DNA from: Novosphingobium hassiacum
Lineage (GTDB): Bacteria > Pseudomonadota > Alphaproteobacteria > Sphingomonadales > Sphingomonadaceae
Assembly (NCBI RefSeq): GCF_014196055.1
Contig: NZ_JACICY010000011.1
Span: 1-64,000 of the forward strand
Direction of reading: 5' to 3'
Length of the DNA: 64,000 nt
Positions 27,384-35,297 of this stretch are shown piece after piece (the first letter of the stretch is position 1; each line of letters opens with the position of its first letter). The notes below the pieces were generated by a model. It worked only from the letters and a program-made list of their open reading frames with translations, did not search any database and was not told the origin of the DNA. The translations under genes and the position numbers were made by a program.

Positions 27384-27538
27384 TTTCCCGCACGGCTTCC
27401 CGCGCTTCCCGCATGGATTTCTGCGGGTTTCAGGTAGTGTTTCCCGCAGGGGGCCTGCGTTTCCCGCATCAGTGTTGCCCGCAATACTTTCAATGACTTA
27501 GCCATTTTCTGCGGGCTCCCCGATTTGCGTTTCCCGCA
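27384..27538. repeat. Iteron-like cluster, candidate replication origin
   Basis: The motif TTTCCCGCA or a one- to two-base variant occurs at 27384, 27396, 27405, 27440, 27460, 27475 and 27530; the core TGCGGG occurs inverted at about 27422 and 27510. About nine copies in 155 bp, overlapping the 3' end of the helicase gene. Rep-proximal iterons are typical of satellite and plasmid origins. Confidence 0.6.
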
Positions 27539-29036
27539 AGCCGAGAACAGGTTTCCTGTCCTTGCCCCTCCAGAGTTCGGCGCGTTCGATCTTGCCCAGA
27601 CGAAAGAGCCGATCCATTGCGGCGATGAGCCGTTCCTTAGAAACCTTCTTGGCCTCAGGCATGGCTGCGAATTGTTTGGGCGCGTAGTTCGCCCCGGCCT
27701 TTTCGGACACTGCGCGCTGCTGCCTGTTGCGCTCCCGAAGACAGGCCAGAAAGAGGGCATTGTCATAGGCAGCCCGGACGGTTTCACCGTGCTCGCTGCG
27801 TTTGTCGTCGGGGAGATCATCCTCTCGCACGAATGCCCAGTCAGCCCATGCGAAGGTGATTGCCTCGCCCTTCCTGGAGTAGTTTGCCTTGGTCACTGTG
27901 AGGGTGCGCAAGTCCGTCTCAGGATCATGCGCAAGGGTGACTTGCGAGCGCACCGCGTTCGCCCATGCAGTCGAGCCGCTGAAGCTGGCACCGTTGCCGC
28001 CCTTGCTTGTGTGCCCGAATAGAATGATCGCGGCGGCGTGTTGTGAGGCCAGCCGGTTGAGCAAGTTCGAGAAGCGAGTAACCTCGCCCCGGTCGTTCTC
28101 GTTGCCCGTGAACAGGTGACTGAGGTTGTCGAGGAACACCAGTTTCGCGCGCGTGCGCTGCATCATGCGATCAAGGCGCCGATATGTCGCGGCTGGTCGG
28201 ATTGTACCGTCGTGCTGAAAGGTTCCGAGCTCAGTCGAGAGCTCGCCCCTGAGGGTCACAAGGTGCAGGCGGCCTGCCAGCTGTGCCATGTCCTGCCCGA
28301 GCGCCTTGCAGATGTGCGCTTGTCGCCAGTGGAGGGCCTCCCCATCATCCTCGCACGATAGATAGATCGCAGGGCCTGAGGTCACGTCCAGACCGATGCA
28401 CCGCACGCCCGCCGCTGCGGCCGACGCGAATTGCTGCCCTAGCAGAGACTTGCCTGCACTGCCCGGTCCTGAGAGCAGCGTCACCTCGCCAACGGGGGCG
28501 ATCTGTTCGATCGCGAACGCGGTAGGTTTGGCTTCCCGGTTGGCCAGTGCGGCGAGGTCAAGCGACTTGAACGCCTGCCCAGCCACTGAGGGCGATGGAA
28601 AGGCGATCTCGGCAAGCGGCGTAGCTTGGTCGGCGAGCGCATCCTGTGCTGCCTGAAATTCGGTGGTCAGTCGGCGGCGCTCTGCAAGATCAAGGATCTG
28701 TGCGGCGAGTTCGTCGGGATTGAGCAGGCCCTGTCCGTCTGCAGTGAGACGTGCGAGGTATGCCACACCGCCAAGTTCCTTCATGCCTTCGTCGGCTTCG
28801 AAGTACGGCTTCAGCGTCACCGGGGTGACCTTGCTGCCCCGGCCGATCAGAGCGGAAGTGCGTTCGAAAATCTTTCCATGGATTGTGGCGTGGAAATGTT
28901 CTGGCTTCAGGTCGCCGGCCGAGCGCATAGTCGCATTGTCGATTAGCATCGCGCCAAGAAACGCGGCCTCGGCTTCAACATTTGAGGGCGGCGCGCTTTC
29001 GGCGCGGCTGGTCGTGAGGGGGTGAATGGTCGCCAC
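27498..29036 (-). CDS. Replicative helicase-like ATPase (DnaB N-terminal domain fused to RepA-like AAA_25 ATPase)
   Basis: 512 residues. Residues ~18-125 match the DnaB N-terminal domain (NVEAEAAFLGAMLIDNATM, FHATIHGKIFERTSALIGRG, GGVAYLARLTAD). The ATPase is of the RepA/AAA_25 hexameric type, not DnaB-C: Walker A GPGSAGKS at 190-197, YLSCEDDGE at ~225-233, Walker B KLVFLDNLSHL with D303, and ILFGHTSKGGNG. It should unwind or load at the element origin. A winged-helix-like C-terminal region (~440-500) may bind DNA. The iterons lie at the gene's 3' end. A primase is not seen, so priming may depend on the host. Confidence 0.82.
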   Translation of the reverse strand: MATIHPLTTSRAESAPPSNVEAEAAFLGAMLIDNATMRSAGDLKPEHFHATIHGKIFERTSALIGRGSKVTPVTLKPYFEADEGMKELGGVAYLARLTADGQGLLNPDELAAQILDLAERRRLTTEFQAAQDALADQATPLAEIAFPSPSVAGQAFKSLDLAALANREAKPTAFAIEQIAPVGEVTLLSGPGSAGKSLLGQQFASAAAAGVRCIGLDVTSGPAIYLSCEDDGEALHWRQAHICKALGQDMAQLAGRLHLVTLRGELSTELGTFQHDGTIRPAATYRRLDRMMQRTRAKLVFLDNLSHLFTGNENDRGEVTRFSNLLNRLASQHAAAIILFGHTSKGGNGASFSGSTAWANAVRSQVTLAHDPETDLRTLTVTKANYSRKGEAITFAWADWAFVREDDLPDDKRSEHGETVRAAYDNALFLACLRERNRQQRAVSEKAGANYAPKQFAAMPEAKKVSKERLIAAMDRLFRLGKIERAELWRGKDRKPVLGLRETQIGEPAENG

Positions 29037-29038
29037 GA

Positions 29039-29269
29039 TCAGGACTCACCCCCATCACGCATGTCGATCAGTGCGAGGCGTCGGGTTTCAGACTGGTCCA
29101 GAGCATAGGCGAAGGCGTGCGCCTCTTCGCCGAACCATCTACGGCGTGGCGAGCCCGACCGGCCTTTAGTGGTGACACTCCAGACAGTGACCCCTGCGTC
29201 CTGATAAGCCTCAAGGATGACTGCCAGCCAATCGGCCGAGCGCAGGGGCGGAAGCGTGAAATGCTTCAC
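29039..29269 (-). CDS. Small early-region protein
   Basis: 76 residues. I start at GTG 29269, which makes a GTGA overlap with the upstream stop; a longer frame exists to 29308 but lies inside the upstream gene. Sequence: HFTLPPLRSADWLAVILEAY, VTVWSVTTKGRSGSPRRRW, then ETRRLALIDMRDGG. No family known. The stop is 3 bp before the helicase ATG. Confidence 0.55.
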   Translation of the reverse strand: MKHFTLPPLRSADWLAVILEAYQDAGVTVWSVTTKGRSGSPRRRWFGEEAHAFAYALDQSETRRLALIDMRDGGES

Positions 29270-29556
29270 CGGCCGGCGCTCTTGGTCTTGTCCTGGAAGA
29301 CAACACACATGGTGCGGCCCATCCTCGCGCCAATTGCGCGGGCGTGATCGAGATGGTCGAAGTGCGAAGTTGCGAGCCGGAGCGGCTTTCCGTACTGGTC
29401 GAGGCCCAGCACGTCGAGGCGGTATCCGTGGGCAAGGCGCTCTAGGACGACACGGCCATTTCGAACCGGGACCTTTACGCCCGGCTGATTACGCCGCGCC
29501 AAGATCTCCAGCGCCTCCCGGCGAAAGGATGCCACTAAGGGGCTCCGCTCAGTCAT
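29266..29556 (-). CDS. Small early-region protein
   Basis: 96 residues, basic N-terminus (SFRREALEILARRN), then beta-rich VPVRNGRVVLERLAHGYRLD and HLDHARAIGARMGRTMCVVF. It overlaps both neighbours by 4-8 bp, so it belongs to the helicase operon. No family known. Confidence 0.55.
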   Translation of the reverse strand: MTERSPLVASFRREALEILARRNQPGVKVPVRNGRVVLERLAHGYRLDVLGLDQYGKPLRLATSHFDHLDHARAIGARMGRTMCVVFQDKTKSAGR

Positions 29557-29782
29557 TGGCGGCCTCCTTCAATTCCCTGAGCCTAAGACTGACGACAACA
29601 GCAAGGCAGTCAGAAGCCAAACCCAATGCGTCGGCGGCCTGCTCGATCACGCGGGCTTGCTGCGCGGTCATGTCGGTCGACATTCGCGGCAGGTTCTTGA
29701 GGTGTGGTGCAGCAAGCGCCATCGCTTTGCTGCAATGGATGATCGCCTCTTCGACCGGGGTTAGGGGCGGGATTTCAACCAT
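29549..29782 (-). CDS. Small helical early-region protein
   Basis: 77 residues from ATG 29782 (MVEIPPLTPVEEAIIHC); a GTG two codons upstream is possible. Almost wholly helical and Ala-rich (SKAMALAAPHLKNLPRM; QQARVIEQAADALGLAS). It overlaps the next upstream gene by 8 bp. Unknown function. Confidence 0.5.
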   Translation of the reverse strand: MVEIPPLTPVEEAIIHCSKAMALAAPHLKNLPRMSTDMTAQQARVIEQAADALGLASDCLAVVVSLRLRELKEAAND

Positions 29783-29942
29783 GGGCACCGCCCAAGGCGA
29801 GAGATGCCACGATCGACGCGCACCCGAGCGTCATGCCGAACCTGAGCGCCAAGATTTGCGCACGCCATGTCGGAGGCGTAGAAGGTGCGACGGCCCCCGA
29901 GCCAGCCCCGGCTGCCTTCCGGGGCTTTCCATTGCTGGCCAT
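29775..29942 (-). CDS. 55-residue protein with hydrophobic C-terminal half
   Basis: ATG at 29942, only 2 bp after the AlpA-like stop. Basic start (MASNGKPRKAAGAGSG), then RAQILALRFGMTLGCASIVA and a further hydrophobic run; possibly a membrane-inserted peptide. The tight fit between two genes supports it; nothing else does. Confidence 0.45.
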   Translation of the reverse strand: MASNGKPRKAAGAGSGAVAPSTPPTWRAQILALRFGMTLGCASIVASLALGGAHG

Positions 29943-29944
29943 GA

Positions 29945-30127
29945 TCAGGCCGCCTCGCCCTGCAAAAGCTTCATGAGGCTGGCGGCGGGGATGATCGTAC
30001 GCCCGCCCACGCGGCGCGTTTCCAGCTTTCCGGCTGCAATGTAATTGTAGATTGTGGACTTCTTCAGGCTGGAAGCGTGGACCGCTTCCTTCACACTATA
30101 GGCCAGCTTTGGCACTTCGATGGTCAT
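29945..30127 (-). CDS. AlpA/excisionase-like MerR-fold DNA-binding protein
   Basis: 60 residues, a single helix-turn-helix domain of the helix_turn_helix_17/AlpA kind: YSVKEAVHASSLKKSTIYNY (helix-turn-helix), then IAAGKLETRRVGGRTIIPAA (wing and final strand). In P4-like satellites such proteins activate the early operon or act as excisionase for the integrase; either would suit this position between the early genes and the helicase operon. The target sites are not identified. Confidence 0.8.
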   Translation of the reverse strand: MTIEVPKLAYSVKEAVHASSLKKSTIYNYIAAGKLETRRVGGRTIIPAASLMKLLQGEAA

Positions 30128-30212
30128 GGCACGTTCCTATCGGTTGCGTTTGAACCGATATGGAAAATGCTGATTTAGCTGCGGGCTGTCAGTCCGAGCC
30201 GCTTAGTGCGGC

Positions 30213-30809
30213 TTAGGAGTCGGATCCGTATGCCGCAAAGATCTCAAGAAGGTCCACCACGTGCTTGGCATCTCGTTCGGCTGCTTCAGCAAGTGTCATG
30301 TTTGGCGGAACGGTTTCACCTCCAGCATCGAAGTTAATGTAGCGTTCTATCAGTTCCTCTTGTGCGTACAGGCCATAAATCGTCCCATCTAACTTAACTG
30401 ATTTTGCCCAAGAATTCACACGGTTTGCATAGGTCACTGCATCTCTTGCTGATTCCCTACTGCAGTTATGCTTATTTGCAGCTTGCGTGAGTGCATTTTC
30501 GTAGGTGCCCGCTATCTTTTGGGTCGCTCGGACAGAGGCGGCGATTTGCAGCCATGATTTCCGCTTCTCAAAAGCCTTGGCTTTTTCTCGAGTGGAGTTT
30601 GATCCAACGAATGCCAACGGAGAGCCGAGAGTCACAGGCTTGCTGGAAAGCGCGTCTGCCAAAGCGCGGCGAACCGCCCAATGAATAGGTACTTCAGAGC
30701 GCAAGAGGGCGATAAGTGCGTTCTCTCTGTCGACCCGAGCATTCATGAGCGCTCGGAACGCCTCCCGGTTAAGGTCGTCATCCTCCGCTATCCATTCGCG
30801 ATCTGTCAT
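30213..30809 (-). CDS. Unknown early-region protein
   Basis: 198 residues from ATG 30809 (MTDREWIAEDDDLNREAF) with a strong GGGGGAAG site directly upstream; a longer frame to 30863 overlaps the previous gene and is less likely. Helical throughout, with EALTQAANKHNCSRESARDA-like helix-turn-helix spacing near residues 105-125 (NALTQAANKHNCSRESARDA). It may be a DNA-binding accessory protein. No named family. Confidence 0.6.
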   Translation of the reverse strand: MTDREWIAEDDDLNREAFRALMNARVDRENALIALLRSEVPIHWAVRRALADALSSKPVTLGSPLAFVGSNSTREKAKAFEKRKSWLQIAASVRATQKIAGTYENALTQAANKHNCSRESARDAVTYANRVNSWAKSVKLDGTIYGLYAQEELIERYINFDAGGETVPPNMTLAEAAERDAKHVVDLLEIFAAYGSDS

Positions 30810-30859
30810 GCTTCCCCCGGAATTGTGGCGCGGCTGGTCGCCCGGCCGCGCCGCTGTGG

Positions 30860-31693
30860 TCACTTACGATCAAGCCTGAGCCGTTTCCGAGCCCGTTCGA
30901 GGTGTGGCTTCATCATGGCGTGCTCGGCAAAGAGTTGGGGCGGCATCCCCGGTTGCGTTTGGTCCAGTCCGTAGTCTGGAAAGGCGGCTTCGCAATCTTC
31001 ATTGCTTCCCATGTATAGCTGCCCGTGTGCGAATACCGGCCCGCATCCATCGTCCCCGGCCTCGCATCGGTCCGTCTCCGGGTCGAATCCCTGAGGGTTG
31101 TCCTCCACGCCTGAGTCGGGATCATCGTCTTCGGCATCCTCGTGGACCATGCTGTTTGCCATCTCAGCCCCGCCCCTGGCCAACTTATGCCGCCCCCTCG
31201 TGTGCCATTCCGGCCAAGCAACATCGCGCCCGTCACCATCCATCATGGCCAAAGCCGGATTATGCGTAACAAAGGCATCCTCTAGTTCTTCTTCTTCGCC
31301 ATCGGGATCGCCCTCAATCGCCTCGAGGTTGTCGAGCAAGCCGATCGCGCTTTCGACCCACCCCGCAAGCAAAGCGCGATTGTTTGGGTGAAAGAGGCCC
31401 ATGCGTTTCTCGACGCTGGCAAGCGATTCCCAGCACGCCCTTAGGTCCCATCCGGCCTGATCATAGTCGTTCAAATCCTCCCACCGTTCCCGCCAGTGCC
31501 AGTCCTGAGCCTGTGGGAAGCGCTGCGCCCTTTCTGTGTCGAGCATTGCCTTTCGGGCTTTGGCCTTGTCCAGCGCTTGTTGGGCATCCTGAAGCGCCTG
31601 CGTAGCTGTGGCGGCATCGGGGAAGTCCGAAACCTGCATGAACACGGTGACGGGCACTACCGGGCCGCGCATATGCGAGTGGTGCATGGTCAT
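30860..31693 (-). CDS. Acidic protein of unknown function
   Basis: 277 residues. N-terminal coiled coil (ATATQALQDAQQALDKAKAR), a Trp-rich patch (DWHWRERWEDLNDYDQAGWD), then a strongly acidic stretch around residues 140-225 (DPDGEEEELEDAF; EDAEDDDPDSGVEDNP) and a basic end. The acidic block could mimic DNA or bind a basic partner. It overlaps the gene above by 4 bp. Unknown family. Confidence 0.6.
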   Translation of the reverse strand: MTMHHSHMRGPVVPVTVFMQVSDFPDAATATQALQDAQQALDKAKARKAMLDTERAQRFPQAQDWHWRERWEDLNDYDQAGWDLRACWESLASVEKRMGLFHPNNRALLAGWVESAIGLLDNLEAIEGDPDGEEEELEDAFVTHNPALAMMDGDGRDVAWPEWHTRGRHKLARGGAEMANSMVHEDAEDDDPDSGVEDNPQGFDPETDRCEAGDDGCGPVFAHGQLYMGSNEDCEAAFPDYGLDQTQPGMPPQLFAEHAMMKPHLERARKRLRLDRK

Positions 31694-32361
31694 GCTGCCT
31701 TCTCCATTGCCGAGAGGGAGCGAAGGGCCGAGAACGCCAGCCGCATCGGATATTCGAAATCCTCGTCGCGTTCTGCCAAGCCTTCCATGTCGCCCGTGAT
31801 GAGCGCCACCTCGCCCTTCTCAAAGTCGATCATGCCGAGCATTGCGGCGTGCAGTTGAATGCGGGCGCCCTCGATCGTCGTTGCCGTAGCTGCACGGATT
31901 ATCTCGTCTGCGGCGTCGATCTCATCCCAACATGCCTGCGCTGCTGGTGAGCGCTCATCATCCATCCCGCCGCGTTCGAGAGGTGTAAGGGTATTGTAGA
32001 TTCGCAGCGCCGTAAGTCGGCGGCCCCACGCTTCCTTAATGCTGCTGTCTGGCGCGTGGCTCATCAGTGCGGCGATGTCTCGCTTGATCTGTGTGAGGTG
32101 GTCCAAACCGTATGGATCTAGGGAGCCGTTGGACCCCTCGAGAATGTAATCCAGTTTCCAGCGCAAGGCCGGAAGGTCGGGGGCGCCCATACGAATAAGG
32201 TCCCAACGTGCATCGCTATATGCGTTGCAGGCGTCATCCTGTGCCGCAACATCGCCCAAGGGGGCAACGCGCTGATACTCAGCTTCGGCCTGAAGGAAGT
32301 GCTGCATTGCGATCTGCCAATTGCAGGCGGTGCGGTCGCGTTCTACTGGCTGTACATTCAT
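31690..32361 (-). CDS. Unknown helical protein, first gene after the integrase
   Basis: 223 residues from ATG 32361 (MNVQPVERDRTACNWQIAMQ), with GGAG upstream; an in-frame Met at 32418 is less likely. Helical with WKLDYILEGSNGSLDPYGLD and repeated Asp/Glu-rich segments. Its last codons overlap the next start. The 90-bp gap to the integrase stop could hold a promoter, so this may head the early operon. No family known. Confidence 0.6.
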   Translation of the reverse strand: MNVQPVERDRTACNWQIAMQHFLQAEAEYQRVAPLGDVAAQDDACNAYSDARWDLIRMGAPDLPALRWKLDYILEGSNGSLDPYGLDHLTQIKRDIAALMSHAPDSSIKEAWGRRLTALRIYNTLTPLERGGMDDERSPAAQACWDEIDAADEIIRAATATTIEGARIQLHAAMLGMIDFEKGEVALITGDMEGLAERDEDFEYPMRLAFSALRSLSAMEKAA

Positions 32362-32451
32362 TTTCGACACTCCGTTTGTCGAGGGTGATAGGGAGCCGTG
32401 GAAAGGTCCAGTTCCCACGGCTCCCGCTTCATCGGGATTGCCCCGGTGAAT

Positions 32452-33705
32452 TCATGCGGCCGCTGCCTTGATTGGCGTCACGTTCGCGGCTGGTTTGCCG
32501 GTCACATATTCTGCCCATGCGGTCATGAGTGTGCGGCGAAGGTCCATGAGGTCCGAGCGCAAATATGCTCGTTCTGTTTCGGTCCCGACGCTGTGCGCAA
32601 GCGCCATTTCCGCGACCATAGGCGGAATCGTCGGCATGATTTCGGCGGCCCAGTCCCGGAAGCTGGAGCGGAAACCGTGGACGGTGAATTGCGCCTGCCC
32701 AGCCGTTCGCAGGGCCTTGGTAAGGGTCATGTCGGAAAGTGATGTTTTGCCGCCCTTGCCGGGGAAGATGAGCCCTTTGCCGTTGCCAAGCGCCTTGGCC
32801 CGCTCAAGCACTGCCACGGCCTCAGGCGTGAGCGGGATTGCGTGACCTACCTTCATTTTCATGATTTCGGCGGGGCGCGTCCATGTGGCGGCGTCGAGGT
32901 CAACCTGCTCCCAACGCGCATTGCGCACTTCGCCCGATCGCGCCGCGGTCAGAATTGTAAAGATCAGGGCGAGGCGTCCCGGCGTGCCATCTTGGCCGAT
33001 CAGCGCTTGCACAAATGCGGGAGCGTCCTTGAACGGCATGGCGGCGAAGTGGCCTGTGCGCCCATGCTTGGCGAGGCCCTTGCGGACTTCCTTGGCGTCG
33101 GGGAGGTCCGACTTTCTCCAGCCCTTCGACTTCGCGAAGCCGAGCACCTGATTTATCCGCACTCGCACCTTGCGCGCCATCACGGGTTTGTCTGTCCAAA
33201 TCGAGGCGAGGGCATCGCGCACCATCGCGTGATCGATCACGTCGACGCGTTCACGGCCAATATGTGGCACTACATGGGTTTCCAACGAGGCCTTGAATGC
33301 GGCGGCATGCTTGACCGCCCAGCCTTTTTTAAATTCGGCATGTGCAAGGTCGACCGCTTCGGCAAAGGTCGGGATCTGACGGCGCTCCCGGTCGCGCTCT
33401 GCGATAGGATCAAGGCCGGCATGGGCGATCTTACGCAAGGCTGATGCCTTTTCGCGTGCCTGCTTCAGGGTCAGCGAGCGCAACAGCATGAGCGGGATTG
33501 CGCTGGTTGCCTCGTCCTCGCCCTTCTTGCTCTTGGGCGAGAGGTCGACCGCGCCAAGGCCGATGTCACGGCGCTTGCCGTTGGACACCACGCGTAGGAC
33601 CCATGAGCGCGCCCCGGTCGGCTTCACAAGCAAATAGAGCCCGTCGCCGTCTGCATGGCGCCCTGGCTTTGCGCCCCTGACACTTTCAACAGTGAGCTTG
33701 CCCAT
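32452..33705 (-). CDS. int: P4-type tyrosine integrase
   Basis: 417 residues: N-terminal DUF4102 arm-binding domain (GRHADGDGLYLLVKPTGARS), SAM-like core-binding domain (~110-210) and the catalytic domain with the R-H-R-H-Y set: R256 (ILTAARSGEV), H343 and R346 (VHGFRSSFRDW), H371 (ALAHSVG) and Y381. It would recombine the tRNA-Gln 3' end with the island attP. It has about ten extra residues between the first strands of the arm domain (DLSPKSKKGEDEATSA). The gene is intact and reads away from the attR site 143 bp upstream. Confidence 0.95.
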   Translation of the reverse strand: MGKLTVESVRGAKPGRHADGDGLYLLVKPTGARSWVLRVVSNGKRRDIGLGAVDLSPKSKKGEDEATSAIPLMLLRSLTLKQAREKASALRKIAHAGLDPIAERDRERRQIPTFAEAVDLAHAEFKKGWAVKHAAAFKASLETHVVPHIGRERVDVIDHAMVRDALASIWTDKPVMARKVRVRINQVLGFAKSKGWRKSDLPDAKEVRKGLAKHGRTGHFAAMPFKDAPAFVQALIGQDGTPGRLALIFTILTAARSGEVRNARWEQVDLDAATWTRPAEIMKMKVGHAIPLTPEAVAVLERAKALGNGKGLIFPGKGGKTSLSDMTLTKALRTAGQAQFTVHGFRSSFRDWAAEIMPTIPPMVAEMALAHSVGTETERAYLRSDLMDLRRTLMTAWAEYVTGKPAANVTPIKAAAA

Positions 33706-33711
33706 GTCTCG

Positions 33712-33841
33712 GTTCCCTCATTCGTTCCCTCACATAACATTGGTTCTGGCTGGATTGCAATGGAGAACATTGGAAAGGGATGCGGCCTACGCCCCGTGAT
33801 ATATAGGCTTTCTTGGATGATGCCGGAGAGCATTGGAAAGG
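33712..33841. promoter_or_regulatory. Candidate integrase arm-type sites and int promoter region
   Basis: Between int and attR, GTTCCCTCA occurs twice (33712 and 33724), and CATTGG occurs at 33738, 33768 and 33831, the last two extended to the identical CATTGGAAAGG. The first motif also occurs at the left end of the island (11672). Spacing and position fit integrase or Xis arm sites. Confidence 0.45.
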
Positions 33842-33847
33842 AGTTAT

Positions 33848-33868
33848 AGTCCTCGCGGGGCATCCATC
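33848..33868. repeat. attR: right copy of the 21-bp island boundary repeat
   Basis: Exact repeat of 11596-11616 (tRNA-Gln 3' end). Beyond it the sequence is ordinary chromosome. Confidence 0.92.
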
Positions 33869-33903
33869 TTCCATCCAGAATCCGGCTGTCGGCAATCGCC
33901 TGC

Positions 33904-35283
33904 TTATGGTGGACTTGCGCCCTCATCGAGCCCAAGCCAACGCGCCGCGCCAGGGATGCGTCGCAGGAGAAGCCATTCGATTGCCAGCACGAGCGGGATC
34001 GAAATCGCGAGCATCGGCAGCAAGGCAGCAAGTCCCACGATTATCGCAAGAAGCTTGAGCGAACTGCCCGATTGCGTGGCTGGGAGTGGGGCGCCGAGCC
34101 GATTTCGAGCTTTCTGCCGACGCCACATCAAAAATCCGCTGACCGAGAGTGTGATCAGCATCAGCGCGGTTGCCAGGCCGATGATCTGGTTCACGACACC
34201 GAACAGTGCGCCCTCATGCCAAGCTATACCATAGCCCACGATGCGGTCGATCGGGTGGCTGTCGGCAAAGGTCTCACGCGCGATCAAGGCACCCGTTGCG
34301 GCATCGAAGCGCAGCGTTTGTGCAAGCGGGCGGTTTTGGGTGTCGGATCGCACGGTCCAGTCCGGTCTAGGCGGGGCTCCGAATGCCTGAGGCGCGCCGG
34401 GTGGAACGATCATGACCGGGAAAGGCAAGTGCTGCGACTGCGCCTTGGCGACGAACGTCGAGAGTGTAGGCCCTTCCGTAGTGCGCGTTACACGGCTGTT
34501 CTCCGGGCCTGCCATTACGTTGTGATCGTGCATGGCGTGGGGATCGACTTCGGCTGCCTCTCCGCCCGTTGACCAAGCCTGACGGCCCTTGACCAACCCC
34601 AGTTCACTGCGGACCGCCTTGAAGCCGCTGCCCCAGACCGAGGCCCAAGGCAGGCCCGTGGCCAACAGCACTAGTGCCAGTCCTGCGACCCAGAATCCGG
34701 TCACGGCGTGGACGTCGCGCAGCAAGGTACGCCGCCCCCGACCGAAGCGAGGCCAGACTACGCCGCCCAGGCCTGCACGCCTTGGCCACCAGAGATACAG
34801 GCCCGACAGGATCATCACGATGGCCCAGCTTGCGGCAAGCTCGACGAGCCAGCTTCCGCGGCGACCGAGCAGCAACTGGCCATGCACGTCGTGCGCAATC
34901 TGCGCGATTCGCGTCGCCGGATCAATCGACCCGAGCACCTTGCCCTGAGGTGAAACGAAGACATCGAGCACTTGGCGATCATTCGGTCTACTCAGCAGGA
35001 TCATCGCCGCATCGCCCGTCCGGGCCGGAAGCCGATAGGCCTGCATCTGCTTGCCGGGAAACGCCGAAAGCGCAGCGGCGACCTGCGCTTCGGGTGCGAC
35101 ACTGCCCCGCGTGGGCAATCCGGCAAACGCGCGCTCCTCCCAGGCATCGATCTGAGGCTTGAACAGGTAGATCGCGCCCGTGATCGAAAGCACCGCGATC
35201 ATCGGCATGACAAACAGCCCGGCATAGAAATGCCAGCGCCAAATCTTGCGATAAATCGCGGCGGCTTTCGACTCACGGTTCAT
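33904..35283 (-). CDS. PepSY-domain membrane protein (siderophore/metal reductase-type)
   Basis: 459 residues from ATG 35283. Four main transmembrane segments: ~16-36 (HFYAGLFVMPMIAVLSITGA), ~150-170 (WLVELAASWAIVMILSGLYL), ~198-218 and ~355-380, plus two at the C-terminus (~400-440). Conserved His in the first helix (WRWHFYAGL), LLRDVHAVTGFW and the GIAWHEG loop could bind haem or metal. This class (PepSY-associated TM, PiuB-like) usually follows TonB-dependent siderophore or metal receptors, as here 14 bp downstream of one. The HAMHDHNVM stretch near residue 260 is a possible metal site. Confidence 0.85.
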   Translation of the reverse strand: MNRESKAAAIYRKIWRWHFYAGLFVMPMIAVLSITGAIYLFKPQIDAWEERAFAGLPTRGSVAPEAQVAAALSAFPGKQMQAYRLPARTGDAAMILLSRPNDRQVLDVFVSPQGKVLGSIDPATRIAQIAHDVHGQLLLGRRGSWLVELAASWAIVMILSGLYLWWPRRAGLGGVVWPRFGRGRRTLLRDVHAVTGFWVAGLALVLLATGLPWASVWGSGFKAVRSELGLVKGRQAWSTGGEAAEVDPHAMHDHNVMAGPENSRVTRTTEGPTLSTFVAKAQSQHLPFPVMIVPPGAPQAFGAPPRPDWTVRSDTQNRPLAQTLRFDAATGALIARETFADSHPIDRIVGYGIAWHEGALFGVVNQIIGLATALMLITLSVSGFLMWRRQKARNRLGAPLPATQSGSSLKLLAIIVGLAALLPMLAISIPLVLAIEWLLLRRIPGAARWLGLDEGASPP

Positions 35284-35297
35284 GTTATTGCCCCCCT

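Larger units (their letters stand above)
11617..33868. mobile_element. 22-kb integrative island in tRNA-Gln, phage-satellite-like with defence cargo
   Basis: Bounded by the 21-bp att repeats, with a tyrosine integrase just inside the right end. The right half has integrase, small early genes, an AlpA-like regulator, a helicase, an iteron-like cluster and a tail module. The left half holds cargo: a STAND NTPase, a RhuM protein and orphan small genes, with unusually long gene-poor stretches. No capsid, portal, terminase, relaxase or conjugation gene is recognisable, so it is neither a complete prophage nor an ICE. By architecture a phage satellite or mobilisable island is the best reading. Confidence 0.85.

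Noticed and set aside
11617..33868. Complete prophage
   Set aside because: No terminase, portal, capsid, head-tail joining, baseplate or lysin gene recognised; only a tape measure and one tail-region protein.
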